A stretch of DNA of 64,000 nt from Larkinella punicea. GTDB lineage: Bacteria > Bacteroidota > Bacteroidia > Cytophagales > Spirosomataceae. Every line of letters begins with the position of its first letter. Within the stretch, counting starts at the first letter, position 1. A program made the position numbers and the translations under genes. Below are positions 1-9,122 of this stretch, in pieces. The stretch is taken from the NCBI RefSeq assembly GCF_003334855.1, contig NZ_QOWE01000005.1, positions 248,001-312,000 of the forward strand, read 5' to 3'. Under the pieces are notes generated by a model. It was not told the DNA's origin. It saw only the letters and a program-made list of their open reading frames with translations, and did not search any database.

Positions 1-146
1 TCCAGCGACAAGGTGTATCGGTCAGGCGTTCCCCCGGCGGTAAGCCGGACGTTGCCGCCGACGATGTGTGAAGCTGATGTCCAACGACTTAAGCCGATAA
101 ACACCAGAAGTAAAAGAAACGTATTCCGTTGAGCCATAGACCACAT
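1..146 (-). CDS. N-terminal fragment of a large secreted Bacteroidota protein
   Basis: This gene runs off the left edge; only about 48 codons are present. The start chosen is the ATG at 146 (a second in-frame ATG lies at 137). Residues 4-26 form a signal peptide with a long Leu/Phe-rich core. The mature end reads SHIVGGNVRL and then alternating residues ending YTLSL. That 'HIVGG' opening right after the signal peptide is typical of large Bacteroidota surface proteins that end in a gliding-motility/type IX secretion C-terminal domain. The C-terminus is not visible, so the secretion route is an inference. It is transcribed away from recG. Confidence 0.6.
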   Translation of the reverse strand, partial: MWSMAQRNTFLLLLVFIGLSRWTSASHIVGGNVRLTAGGTPDRYTLSL

Positions 147-300
147 GCTATCCCGGTATATTCTTACAAAAAGTAAGCCATTATGGCAGAAGTTAAAAGA
201 ATCGTTCTAAAAATTTTCATTTTCAGCCCTTTATTCCCTGATTTCAAGCGACAAATTGGTATCAACTCATCCGAAAAACAGTATCTTTTACGAAATTTTG

Positions 301-308
301 TAGTTTTG
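301..308 (+). promoter_or_regulatory. Bacteroidota-type -7 element before recG
   Basis: TAGTTTTG matches the Bacteroidota -7 consensus TAnnTTTG exactly. Transcription would start near 315, giving recG a leader of about 58 bases. No convincing -33 TTTG lies at the expected distance, so this is a partial match. Confidence 0.35.
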
Positions 309-372
309 GTTAACCACATGGCTGACTCCCGAACCATTCCGCTCCGGCGGGGTTGTTCAACAAATTGAGGGT

Positions 373-2475
373 ATGACTGAGCGCGTAACGTTTTTCGACA
401 CAAAAATTGACTATTTGAAGGGTGTAGGCCCTCAGCGGGCGTCGTTACTCAATACCGAACTCAACATTTTTACATACCGGGACCTGATTCAGTATTACCC
501 GTTCCGTCACGAAGACCGCACCCGCTTCACCACCATCATTGAACTCTCGGAAGCCCTCCCGGCGGCCCAGGTCATCGGCCGCATCCGCGACTGGGCGGTG
601 ATTGGCGAAGGCCCCAAGAAGCGGCTGGTGGCTGAGTTTACCGACCATACCGGTTCGATGGATCTGGTTTTTTTTCAGGGCATTTCGCATTTTGAGAAAT
701 TTCTGCGCCCCGGTGCCGAATACATCGCCTACGGCAAACCCATTGCTTTTGGCAGCAAATACAGCATCACGCACCCGGAACTCGATCCCTTAACCGCCGA
801 AAACGAGCAGGGCAGTACGTTTCACCCGATTTATAACCTGACCGAAAAGCTGCGCCGGATGCGGGTCGACAGCAAGCTGATTGCCCGCATGATGCAACAG
901 TTGCTCGAAATAGCGTATCCGCACATTCATGAAACGCTGCCCAATTCGCTGCTGGAAAAATACCGGATGATCTCGAAAGCCGACGCGATTGAGAACATCC
1001 ATTTGCCCAAAAGCCAGGCCTGGCTCAAACAGGCCGAACGGCGGCTGAAGTTCGAAGAACTGTTTTACAACCAGTTGCGGCTGATCAAAAACAAGCTGAT
1101 TCACAAAACCGAATACCCCGGCCAGGTATTCCGGAACATGACGCTGCTGAACCGGTTTTATAAGGAGTTCATGCCGTTCTTACTAACCGATGCCCAGAAG
1201 CGGGTTTTGCGCGAAATTCACGGCGATCTGGTCAGCGGAAAACAGATGAACCGGCTGTTGCAGGGCGACGTCGGCAGCGGCAAAACGATCGTCGCCTTCA
1301 TTGCCATGCTCATGGCCATCGACAACGGCGCCCAGGCCTGCATCATGGCCCCGACCGAAATTCTGGCCGACCAGCATTACTACGGACTGAAAATGTTTGC
1401 CGACCAACTGGGCCTGACCATCGGGCGGCTGACGGGCTCGACCCGTACCAAAGGCCGCCGGATCATCCATGACCAGTTGCAGAGCGGTATGATGCACATT
1501 ATCGTCGGCACGCACGCGCTGCTGGAAGACGTGGTGCAGTTCAAGAACCTCGGTTTGTGCATCATCGACGAGCAACACCGATTTGGCGTGGCCCAGCGCG
1601 CCCGGCTCTGGAACAAAAACCAGGAGATTTACCCGCACATGATGGTCATGACAGCCACGCCCATTCCGCGGACGCTGGCGATGACACTTTACGGCAACCT
1701 CGATCTGTCGGTGATCGACGAACTCCCGGCGGGTCGGAAACCGATCAAAACCGTTCATCGGTATGATACGCACCGGCTGGAAGTATTTGGGTTCATCCGG
1801 CAGCAAATTGAGCAGGGGCGGCAAATTTACATTGTGTATCCGTTGATTGAAGAGTCGGAAAAACTGGACTTCAAAGACCTCATGGACGGGCACGAAAGCA
1901 TCACCCGCGCGTTTCCGAATCACCCCATTGGCGTTCTGCACGGACGGATGACGGGCTACGACAAGGATTTTGAAATGGACCGGTTTGTGAAGGGCGAGAC
2001 CAAAATCATGGTGGCTACAACCGTAATTGAAGTCGGCGTAAACGTACCGAATGCCAGCGTGATGGTGGTCGAAAGTGCCGAGCGGTTCGGTCTGGCGCAG
2101 TTGCACCAGTTGCGGGGGCGCGTTGGGCGGGGTGCCGAGCAATCGTATTGCATTCTGATGACGGATTATAAACTCTCGAAGGAAACCCGCACCCGCATCG
2201 AGACGCTGGTGAAAACCAACAACGGTTTTGAAATTGCCGACGTAGACCTCCAGCTTCGCGGCCCCGGCGACCTTTCCGGCACGCAGCAAAGCGGCATTGC
2301 CGACCTGATTCTGGCCGACCTGGCCAAAGACGGAGCCATTCTGATGGCGGCCCGGGAGTCGGCGCAACAGATTCTGGACGAAGACCCCGATTTGATTTTG
2401 CCCCAACACGCCCCGATCCGGAACCAGGTAGAAATGCAGCGGGCGGACGAAACGAACTGGAGCCGGATCAGTTAG
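373..2475 (+). CDS. recG: ATP-dependent DNA helicase RecG
   Basis: RecG is the branch-migration helicase that remodels stalled replication forks and Holliday junctions. At 700 residues it matches the family length (about 690). Visible parts are an N-terminal wedge/OB region (about residues 1-270), Walker A GDVGSGKT at 298-305, the DEQH box at 399-402, TATPIPRT at 427-434, and the second RecA-like lobe with QLRGRVGRG near 580. The start is an ATG that opens the conserved N-terminus directly. It converges on the caspase gene, with a small hairpin in the 31-base gap. Confidence 0.97.
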   Translation: MTERVTFFDTKIDYLKGVGPQRASLLNTELNIFTYRDLIQYYPFRHEDRTRFTTIIELSEALPAAQVIGRIRDWAVIGEGPKKRLVAEFTDHTGSMDLVFFQGISHFEKFLRPGAEYIAYGKPIAFGSKYSITHPELDPLTAENEQGSTFHPIYNLTEKLRRMRVDSKLIARMMQQLLEIAYPHIHETLPNSLLEKYRMISKADAIENIHLPKSQAWLKQAERRLKFEELFYNQLRLIKNKLIHKTEYPGQVFRNMTLLNRFYKEFMPFLLTDAQKRVLREIHGDLVSGKQMNRLLQGDVGSGKTIVAFIAMLMAIDNGAQACIMAPTEILADQHYYGLKMFADQLGLTIGRLTGSTRTKGRRIIHDQLQSGMMHIIVGTHALLEDVVQFKNLGLCIIDEQHRFGVAQRARLWNKNQEIYPHMMVMTATPIPRTLAMTLYGNLDLSVIDELPAGRKPIKTVHRYDTHRLEVFGFIRQQIEQGRQIYIVYPLIEESEKLDFKDLMDGHESITRAFPNHPIGVLHGRMTGYDKDFEMDRFVKGETKIMVATTVIEVGVNVPNASVMVVESAERFGLAQLHQLRGRVGRGAEQSYCILMTDYKLSKETRTRIETLVKTNNGFEIADVDLQLRGPGDLSGTQQSGIADLILADLAKDGAILMAARESAQQILDEDPDLILPQHAPIRNQVEMQRADETNWSRIS

Positions 2476-2480
2476 CGTCC

Positions 2481-2505
2481 GCAGATCAAGATCTGCACAG
2501 TTTTT
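2481..2505 (+). terminator. Short hairpin plus T run after recG
   Basis: GCAGATC and GATCTGC are separated by AA; a run of five T follows after a short gap (2501-2505). The stem is short, so the terminator is plausible rather than certain. It lies between convergent recG and the caspase gene. Confidence 0.45.
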
Positions 2506-2506
2506 A

Positions 2507-4588
2507 TCAGAATTTCAACTTGATTTCCTGCGCCATTTCGGTAACAACTTGCGGATTTTGCCGGTTTTTGGTTTGCCGTTTCACCTCAATCTGTGTACGT
2601 AACAAGACATCATCCAGCACTTCGCCCGACCGAAGGTGGTTGAGAAGCGAACGGGTGTATACGCCATTTCTTCCGGAACTATTTTCGGCAACGTTTCCCC
2701 AGCCGGTTGCCATTGCCAGATACATATTGCCTTCGCCGGAAAGATCACCAACGGGTTTAAATCCTCGGGAACCGCCCCGGCTGAAGGATTTAAAAGGGTT
2801 ATCGCGGCAGGCGTCCATGATAATGACGTTAAAAGCCGCATGGGTATTCCGGCGCATCCGGTCAATCAGTTTCTGCACATCGACCCCCTGGAGATCCACA
2901 TCGTCCGGATCCGTCAGCTTTGCATCCACCGGAATCAGGTAGTTGTGATTATCGAATTCAATACCGTGTCCGGCATAGAAAAAAAGCGCGACATCGGCGT
3001 TTTTAAGCTGTTGATTGAACTGACCGATGCTTGTTTCAAGCGTGGATTTGGTAGAATTCGTCACCAGCGTCACCAAAAAACCCAGCGCGCGCAGCCGATC
3101 GGCGATATCAGTGGCATCATTGACGGGCATTCCTTCCAGCGACGACCCATTCTGGTAAGCGGAGTTGCCGACCACGAGCGCAAAGCGTCGGGGAAAGGCT
3201 ACGACAACGGCTTGGCTAGTCGGTGGTTCAGTCGGCCTATCGGGTTTCGAATCGACCGGTTGCTGGGCAGCAGCCGTGGTAGTAGGGGTGGTCTGGCCCG
3301 GTTTTGGGCCCGGCGTGGTAGTCGGTTTAGATTCGAGAGGGCGCTGTGCAACGGGGTCGGCGGGTATTGTGGTCAAAAATGGTTCGTCGCCGATGGGCAT
3401 GACACAAGCCACTTTTTTCTCCTCAAACTGCTTCAGAATGTTTTGCAGATTGGTTAAATGCTCGTTCAGATCAGCTTCTGTACTTTTGGTCTCTCTGGCC
3501 CGTTCAAAATACGGCACTACCTTTTTGAACGTGCCACATACCTGCCCTTCTATCCGTTTGCCATACTGGGCATACTCCGCCAAATTCATGCCATCGACTA
3601 CTTTTTTAAGTTTAACAGCCTGGTTAAAATACCATACACCCATGTTAAAATTGGCATCGTAATTACCAGGATCAAGGGCTAGCGCGCGGGTCAGATAAGC
3701 TTTTTCCAGTTTTTTTTCTCCGACAAATTTCTCCCTGACCTCCGCCAGCCGCCTGCCAGATTCCAACGCGGCTGAAGCGTGCATGGCCGATTGGTCATTC
3801 GCTTCCAGTTGAACGATTGTAGCTTGATTATCAGTAATGCGTTGTTTTACCGTGCCTAGTTGACGTTTCAATTCGGCATTTTGGGGTTGTTTCCTGAGAA
3901 GCGCATTGAGTCGCTTCTGCTCAGTCAGATAGACGTCCAGCGTTTTTTTCGTATCCGCCAGTTGTTTCCCCAGATCGCTTTCTTTCTTGGTCTCAATTTC
4001 CAGTTTGCCAACTTCCTCGTCCGTTTTAGTAGCCCTATTCGTGTAGATGATGGAAAGATTAACGAGACTTTGTACATCGTTCGGATTTCGCTCAACCGCC
4101 TTTTTTAAATCGTCAATTGCCTCATCGATCCGATTGGAAGTCAAAAAAATATTGATTCGTTCGTTGGCAAGATCCCGGTTAGCGGGGTGGATGGCAATGG
4201 CTTTGTCGAGCGTAGAAAGGGCCTTTTCATAGTCCTGATCGGCTTTATAAAACGATGACAAGGTGTAAAAAACTGCAGCATCCCGCCCTCCAAGCGCAAC
4301 GTATTTTTCAAATTGTGTTTTTGCGGTTGGCTCATCTTTTAGTTGTTGAGCGGCAATTCCGGTGTAAAGTGGGGCAATGGTGTCATTTGGCATGAGGCTA
4401 CTAGCTTCCGACATGTATCGGATAGCGGCCGTGAAGTCTTTTTTCTGAAAAGCGGCAACGCCCAGTTCCATCAAATCCGTATACCTTTTTGCTTCATTTT
4501 TCTGCGCCTGGGCAGGTGGTATGCATTCAAACACACTGATAAAAAGCCACAGTAGGGTGACAATTGTTTTTCTATCTAGTTTCAACAT
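2507..4588 (-). CDS. Secreted TPR protein with C-terminal caspase-like (C14) peptidase domain
   Basis: The ATG at 4588 is preferred because the in-frame extension to 4606 begins with TTG. The product is 693 residues. A signal peptide ends near the PAQAQ motif (about residue 28). TPR-like helices span about 35-190, followed by a charged, probably coiled-coil stretch (about 195-270), another TPR-like stretch (about 295-330) and a Pro/Thr-rich linker (about 410-460). The C-terminal domain starts RFALVVGNSAY and carries the caspase dyad: His541 in YAGHG and Cys594 in DACRDNPF. This is a bacterial caspase homologue (orthocaspase type). Such enzymes cut after basic residues in studied cases; the substrate here is unknown. 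Signal peptide and TPR array suggest action in the periplasm or at the outer membrane. Confidence 0.85.
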   Translation of the reverse strand: MLKLDRKTIVTLLWLFISVFECIPPAQAQKNEAKRYTDLMELGVAAFQKKDFTAAIRYMSEASSLMPNDTIAPLYTGIAAQQLKDEPTAKTQFEKYVALGGRDAAVFYTLSSFYKADQDYEKALSTLDKAIAIHPANRDLANERINIFLTSNRIDEAIDDLKKAVERNPNDVQSLVNLSIIYTNRATKTDEEVGKLEIETKKESDLGKQLADTKKTLDVYLTEQKRLNALLRKQPQNAELKRQLGTVKQRITDNQATIVQLEANDQSAMHASAALESGRRLAEVREKFVGEKKLEKAYLTRALALDPGNYDANFNMGVWYFNQAVKLKKVVDGMNLAEYAQYGKRIEGQVCGTFKKVVPYFERARETKSTEADLNEHLTNLQNILKQFEEKKVACVMPIGDEPFLTTIPADPVAQRPLESKPTTTPGPKPGQTTPTTTAAAQQPVDSKPDRPTEPPTSQAVVVAFPRRFALVVGNSAYQNGSSLEGMPVNDATDIADRLRALGFLVTLVTNSTKSTLETSIGQFNQQLKNADVALFFYAGHGIEFDNHNYLIPVDAKLTDPDDVDLQGVDVQKLIDRMRRNTHAAFNVIIMDACRDNPFKSFSRGGSRGFKPVGDLSGEGNMYLAMATGWGNVAENSSGRNGVYTRSLLNHLRSGEVLDDVLLRTQIEVKRQTKNRQNPQVVTEMAQEIKLKF

Positions 4589-4824
4589 GCTTTCATTTCG
4601 CTTCAAAGTTCCGACTTAAACAACAGGCGTCTGTTGGATGGGTAGTATGGGTACAAAGACCTAAACCGGCGAAAAGAGAACCGATCAGAAACAAACTCCA
4701 TCAAACACCGTCAGCTAAAAATGCCCAATCAGGCAATAAGTTATCATCTGAATTGAAAAAAACGGCAGAAACGATAATAAAAAACATTTACCCCAATCCT
4801 TATATATTTACCCCAAAAAATCGA

Positions 4825-5757
4825 ATGAAACCCCTCTCCCGTCGCCACTTCCTACAATCCTCCACCCTGATGGTGGGCAGTCTGCTCGTTCCACCGCTAC
4901 CGGTTTTGAAAACAGCCCCAAAACCGCTGCGGCTCGGCGGCCCCATCTTCCTGAAAAGCGATGACCCGGAAGCCTTAGCCCGCGAACACCGGCGGCTGCA
5001 CTACAGCTCGGCCTATGTTCCGGCGGTCAAGCTGACAGAAACCGCCAAAATTGCGGCCATCCGGAAGGCTTTTGCGGAGCAGAACGTTCTCATCGCCGAA
5101 GTCGGTGCCTGGGTTAATATGCTGGATCAGGATGCCGAAAAACGGAACAAAAACCTGGCGTATGTGACCGAGCGGCTGGCGCTGGCCGAAGAGATCGGGG
5201 CGCTGACCTGCGTAAACATCGCCGGTTCCTACAACCCGAAACAGTGGGACGGCCCGGATGCCCGCAATGTAACGAAAGAATACTTCGATGCGACGGTGGA
5301 AAACTGCCGGAAGGTCATCGATGCCGTTAAACCAAAAACCGCCAAATTTGCGCTCGAAATGATGGGCTGGAGTTTGCCCGACGGGCCGGATTCGTACCTC
5401 AAATTCATCAAAGCCATCGACCGCCCGGCTTTTGGCGCACACATCGACATCGCCAACATCATCAACACGCCCGAACGGTTTTACAACAACACGGCCCTGA
5501 TCAACGAGACTTTCCGCACGTTAGGGCGCTGGATTGTGGCAGTTCATGCCAAGGATGTCCACGGCAAGGATGTCCATTTTGCCGAAACGATGCCGGGTCG
5601 CGGAACGCTCGATTACGTTGCCTACATCCAAAATGTTACGGCCTTGTCGAACGAAGTTCCCTTTATGCTCGAACACCTCCGCACCCCGGAAGAATACGAC
5701 GAAGCCCGGCAATTCGTTATCCGCAAAGCGACCGAAGCCGGGATTCCGCTGGCGTAG
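4825..5757 (+). CDS. Tat-exported sugar phosphate isomerase/epimerase family protein (TIM barrel)
   Basis: The ATG at 4825 starts a classic twin-arginine leader, SRRHFLQSS, followed by a hydrophobic stretch; the upstream in-frame extension overlaps the neighbouring gene and is unlikely to be translated. The 310-residue product has the xylose isomerase-like/AP endonuclease 2 TIM-barrel pattern: EVGAW near 92, ALEMMGW near 175, HIDIANIIN near 205 and VHAKDVHGKD near 240, which would supply metal ligands. Proteins of this family often act on carbohydrates or inositols in Bacteroidota. The substrate cannot be read from sequence. A second Tat isomerase lies at 22296-23228, but the two are clearly divergent. 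Confidence 0.85.
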   Translation: MKPLSRRHFLQSSTLMVGSLLVPPLPVLKTAPKPLRLGGPIFLKSDDPEALAREHRRLHYSSAYVPAVKLTETAKIAAIRKAFAEQNVLIAEVGAWVNMLDQDAEKRNKNLAYVTERLALAEEIGALTCVNIAGSYNPKQWDGPDARNVTKEYFDATVENCRKVIDAVKPKTAKFALEMMGWSLPDGPDSYLKFIKAIDRPAFGAHIDIANIINTPERFYNNTALINETFRTLGRWIVAVHAKDVHGKDVHFAETMPGRGTLDYVAYIQNVTALSNEVPFMLEHLRTPEEYDEARQFVIRKATEAGIPLA

Positions 5758-5769
5758 GGGAAGAAGAGG

Positions 5770-6693
5770 CTACCGAATCAAATTAGCAAACTGCTCGATC
5801 AGCGTCTTCGGAGCGCCGATTCGTTGCTGATACGATTGGTAAAAAGCCCGGTCGATGGGCCGGAATTTCTCGGCTTGCCGCGCTTCCGACCAGCCCGAAC
5901 GCAGCGCCACCAACGCAGCGTGATTTTCGGTGTGCAAGGCTAACAGAATGTCCGTGATCTTTTTCTGCAACGAAACGTCCAGCGTATTTTTCAGCAAAGC
6001 CGGCCCCAGCGGTATCTCCTCCGACTCCCAGACCAGTTTAATCCGGTTTTTCAATGTCGAATCTTTCCGAACGGCTTGGTGGTACTCTTCACTGCCAAAA
6101 GCCGCCAGATCGGTTTTCCGTTCCAGCACCTGCGTCAATCCGTTGGCGTGGGTTTTACTGTACGCGACCGCCTGAAACTGGCGCTCGGGTTCCGGCAGGC
6201 CGTTGGCGTACAGATAAGCCCGTGGAATGAGGTTACCGGAGGTGGAGGTTTCGCTCACAAAGGTTATGCGATACTGAGCAGCCTGTTTCGTCAGATCGGT
6301 CATCCGGTTGACCGGCAACGATGCGTGGGCAATGAGGGCGGTTTTGTAGTTATCGCGCACATCGGGCGGCACCTGCAAAGCCGCTACCGGCGTATACGGG
6401 CTGGCCCCCCGGTTGATGAGCAGCAAATACCCAAACGTGCTGATGAGGGCTAGATCAACTTCACCAGCCTCGATACCGGCAATGAACGAGGCCACGTTCC
6501 CGTAACTTTTGGTCTGAACCGGCATTCCCAGTTTCTGACTCAGGACGTCGGCCAGGGGCTGAATATTGCCCAGGCGGTTGTTGTCGGCGTAAGTATACGT
6601 GGCCAGTGTTAGTTTCGGCATCTGGCAAAACGCCGGAAAAGCAAACCATTGAATCAGGACGATCAGCCGGATTCGGAGCAAAACAGGATTCAT
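5770..6693 (-). CDS. PhnD-like periplasmic substrate-binding protein (phosphate/phosphonate type)
   Basis: The 307-residue product starts at the ATG at 6693, giving a signal peptide that ends near AFCQ. The fold-defining pattern is the PhnD family's: LTLATYTYADNN at the mature start, then PLADVLSQKLGMPV, IAGIEAGEVDLALISTFGY, and a central YRITFVSETSTSGNLIPRAY that matches the phosphonate-binding 'STSG' loop. PhnD partners PhnC and PhnE normally sit next to it. Neither is present here, so it may supply a distant transporter or act as a sensor. It converges with the Tat isomerase gene. Confidence 0.8.
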   Translation of the reverse strand: MNPVLLRIRLIVLIQWFAFPAFCQMPKLTLATYTYADNNRLGNIQPLADVLSQKLGMPVQTKSYGNVASFIAGIEAGEVDLALISTFGYLLLINRGASPYTPVAALQVPPDVRDNYKTALIAHASLPVNRMTDLTKQAAQYRITFVSETSTSGNLIPRAYLYANGLPEPERQFQAVAYSKTHANGLTQVLERKTDLAAFGSEEYHQAVRKDSTLKNRIKLVWESEEIPLGPALLKNTLDVSLQKKITDILLALHTENHAALVALRSGWSEARQAEKFRPIDRAFYQSYQQRIGAPKTLIEQFANLIR

Positions 6694-6787
6694 ACAGCGT
6701 GGATGGGTTGAAATGAAACCGCGAAAGTAGTCCAATCAATCCAAACGGGCTGACAACGATTTATCAAACGGAAATGAAAAACCGCTC

Positions 6788-7459
6788 CTACTTCAACTGA
6801 TTCTGCAAACGTTTGGCCAGCGTGTGGCTCTTGAACGAACTGCTGAGCTTGTCATACATGGCGCGGGCTTCGGCTTTGGGAAACTGGTTCCAGTACCAGT
6901 TCAGCAAATACAGGCTCAGTTGCGAATCAGGGTTGGCCTTGATCTGCTCGGCTACTTTCTGGTTTTGTTCTGCCTTCAGCCGCTTTTCTTCCCGTGCCAC
7001 CCGGTTGGCAATGGCCGTGTCGCCGGTCGAACGCTGGCGGTCGTTATACAAATCCATGAGCACTTCACGATAGGGAAGGTCCACTTCATTCTGAAATTTC
7101 AGCCAGCGGTCGGTCAGCGGAGAGCCTTTCACTTCGGCTTCGCGAAACGCGTCGCGGGTGCCTTCGAGGGTCAGATCGCCGTCCCAGATAAATTGTACCT
7201 GTCCCGGCAAACCGGCCGCTACTACGTTGTAGAAATCAATTTCAGGAATGGTACGGCTGAACGAAAACTTACCATCCACTGCCCGGGTCGAATCCACGAT
7301 CAACGGCTTGCTGTTGGCATTATCGGTTTTCTTGAGGTACACCATAACCGTACCCAGTCCGTTGACATTGCCCTGCAGCCTGACGTTCTTCTGGGCCTGA
7401 ACCGACGTAAAAAATCCAACGCTGAGGAGGAGGACGAGACTATAAATACTTTTTTTCAT
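6788..7459 (-). CDS. DUF4369 domain-containing secreted protein
   Basis: A 223-residue protein with a signal peptide (MKKSIYSLVLLLSVGFF, cleavage near VQAQ). The N-terminal half (about 25-125) matches the DUF4369 pattern of Bacteroidota: a beta-rich stretch with 'LQGNVNGLGTVMVYLKK' and a 'VVDGKFSF'-like turn. In relatives this domain precedes a thioredoxin/AhpC domain. Here the C-terminal half is instead a charged helical segment (about 140-223) with no CxxC motif, so it is the short form and no redox role can be claimed. It is monocistronic, with a TACTTTTG element upstream at 7551-7558. Confidence 0.75.
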   Translation of the reverse strand: MKKSIYSLVLLLSVGFFTSVQAQKNVRLQGNVNGLGTVMVYLKKTDNANSKPLIVDSTRAVDGKFSFSRTIPEIDFYNVVAAGLPGQVQFIWDGDLTLEGTRDAFREAEVKGSPLTDRWLKFQNEVDLPYREVLMDLYNDRQRSTGDTAIANRVAREEKRLKAEQNQKVAEQIKANPDSQLSLYLLNWYWNQFPKAEARAMYDKLSSSFKSHTLAKRLQNQLK

Positions 7460-7550
7460 GACACGATGGTGAGGCTCTTTTAAGATTTGCCGTTAAATAA
7501 AACGTTTTGATACCCAGAATGTAACCGGGTATATTACAGAGAATAAACAA

Positions 7551-7558
7551 CAAAAGTA
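7551..7558 (-). promoter_or_regulatory. -7 element before the DUF4369 gene
   Basis: On the minus strand the bases read TACTTTTG, an exact TAnnTTTG match. The predicted leader is about 85 bases. No clear -33 TTTG is present. Confidence 0.35.
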
Positions 7559-7656
7559 CCCTTTCTGTCTGCGTTTGTTGTCCGTAACCGGCAGTAAACT
7601 TATCCTCTGGCCTTTTCAAATCAAAACGGTATCGTCAACCTCTACCTTTCTGCTCC

Positions 7657-9009
7657 ATGGATGCCCTTTCCCCCACCGTCTCGTTGACTTCCGAATCTCC
7701 CGGCTACGTCGCCGTTCAGCCCGTTGCCAAAGCCGACCGCATTCAAACCATCGACGTCATTCGTGGTTTTGCGCTACTCGGCATTCTGATGATGAACATC
7801 CCGTACTTTGGCCTGTCGCACACGGCCACGCCCCGGTTTTTCACGGCCCCGGTCGATTCGCCGGATTTCCGAACCTTCCTGACGGTTTCGGTGGTTTTTG
7901 AAGGGACCATGCGGGCGTTATTTTCCATGCTCTTCGGCGCGGGAATGTTGCTGTTTATGGCCAAGAAAGACACCCAAACCGATGGCTACGGCATGCCCGA
8001 TTACTACTACCGGCGGTTATTCTGGCTCATTCTGTTCGGTATGTTCAACGCGTTTGTGCTGCTCTGGCCCGGCGACATTCTGTATACCTACGGCGTTTGC
8101 GGTTTGTTTCTGTTTCCGTTTCGCAACATGAAGCCCCGAACCTACCTTCTGATCGCGTTTTTCTGCGTGGCGGTTTTGGGCGTAAAAGGATTTTTCAAGG
8201 CGATGGAAACCCAGGAGAATCGGGAAGGTTACCTCAAAGCCATTCAACTGGAGAAACAGAAAAAACCGCTGACCGACGAACTCAAAAAAGCCAAAGAAGG
8301 CTGGCTCGCCGTGGAAAAAAACGCGAAATACGACAAGAAGAAAGAAGACGAAATTAACAAAACCATGCAGGGCGATTACGGCACGATTTTCAAATCGTAT
8401 CTGCCGCTGAATACCAAATTTGAGTCGGTTAAATTCTACCAGAATTTCATCTGGGACGCCTGGGCGCTGATGTTTCTGGGTATGGCGCTGTTCAAATGGG
8501 GCTTCTTTTCCAATCAACTGCCCACCCGAACCTACGTTCTGACCTTGCTGGCCGGTTACGGCATCGGTCTGTCGCTGGGCTGGTTTGCCTTCTGGGATGG
8601 CGTCGCCTGGTATACAAATCCCGGCAAAGTACTGGATGCAAATTCGTTTCCGTTCCAGGCTTTCTACCAGATTCGCCGGGCCGCTTCCGCCCTCGGACAT
8701 GCCAGTTTGCTGTTGTTGATCTACCGCTCGGGCATCGTTCCCTGGCTGATGAAAGCCCTGGCCAACGTCGGACAAATGGCGTTCACCAACTACCTGATGC
8801 AGAGCATCATCTGCACCTTGTTTTTCTACGGATACGGTTTTGGCTACTTCGGCAAGCTGTCGTATTATGAACTTTACTTCGTCGTAGCCGCCGTGTGGTT
8901 GTTTCAATTCATCTTCTCGGCCCTCTGGCTCCGGTTCTTCCGCTTCGGCCCCTTCGAATGGCTCTGGCGATCGCTGACCTACTGGAAACGGCAACCCATG
9001 CAGGGTTAA
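7657..9009 (+). CDS. DUF418 family (YeiB-like) integral membrane protein
   Basis: The 450-residue product has the DUF418/YeiB hallmark TIDVIRGFALLGILMMNI near residues 30-47, then multiple membrane segments. A long charged cytoplasmic or periplasmic insert (about 185-250) is rich in Lys and Glu. The C-terminal half carries the conserved GQMAFTNYLMQSI stretch near 370. The family is related to membrane acyltransferases and is of uncertain function. The gene stands alone, followed by a 34-bp inverted repeat shared with the convergent GNAT gene. The start is the only ATG ahead of the first helix that keeps a normal N-terminal tail. Confidence 0.88.
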   Translation: MDALSPTVSLTSESPGYVAVQPVAKADRIQTIDVIRGFALLGILMMNIPYFGLSHTATPRFFTAPVDSPDFRTFLTVSVVFEGTMRALFSMLFGAGMLLFMAKKDTQTDGYGMPDYYYRRLFWLILFGMFNAFVLLWPGDILYTYGVCGLFLFPFRNMKPRTYLLIAFFCVAVLGVKGFFKAMETQENREGYLKAIQLEKQKKPLTDELKKAKEGWLAVEKNAKYDKKKEDEINKTMQGDYGTIFKSYLPLNTKFESVKFYQNFIWDAWALMFLGMALFKWGFFSNQLPTRTYVLTLLAGYGIGLSLGWFAFWDGVAWYTNPGKVLDANSFPFQAFYQIRRAASALGHASLLLLIYRSGIVPWLMKALANVGQMAFTNYLMQSIICTLFFYGYGFGYFGKLSYYELYFVVAAVWLFQFIFSALWLRFFRFGPFEWLWRSLTYWKRQPMQG

Positions 9010-9022
9010 AGAAGGGAATTTC

Positions 9023-9103
9023 AAATGAGAAATGATGAATGCTAAATGTAAAAGTGTTTCAAATCCGACCACTTTTACATTTAACATTCATCATTTCTCA
9101 TTT
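9023..9103. repeat. Long inverted repeat, 34-bp arms
   Basis: The left arm (9023-9056) and right arm (9070-9103) are reverse complements with a single mismatch, around a 13-base loop. The arm is built of A/T/G words such as AAATGAGAAATGATGAATG. It lies between the convergent DUF418 and GNAT genes, so it could end transcription in both directions. Its length and low complexity set it apart from an ordinary terminator. Confidence 0.85.
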
Positions 9104-9122
9104 TACATTTAAAATTACTTTT

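Noticed and set aside
1183-2409. A 408-codon frame antisense to recG; similar long antisense frames at 15595-16653, 40322-41773, 42548-43657 and 8017-9087.
   Set aside because: They lie wholly inside well-conserved genes on the other strand, and result from biased third positions in GC-rich codons.
4564-4824. N-terminal extension of the Tat isomerase.
   Set aside because: It crosses the caspase gene start, has low protein likeness, and the twin-arginine leader clearly starts at 4825.
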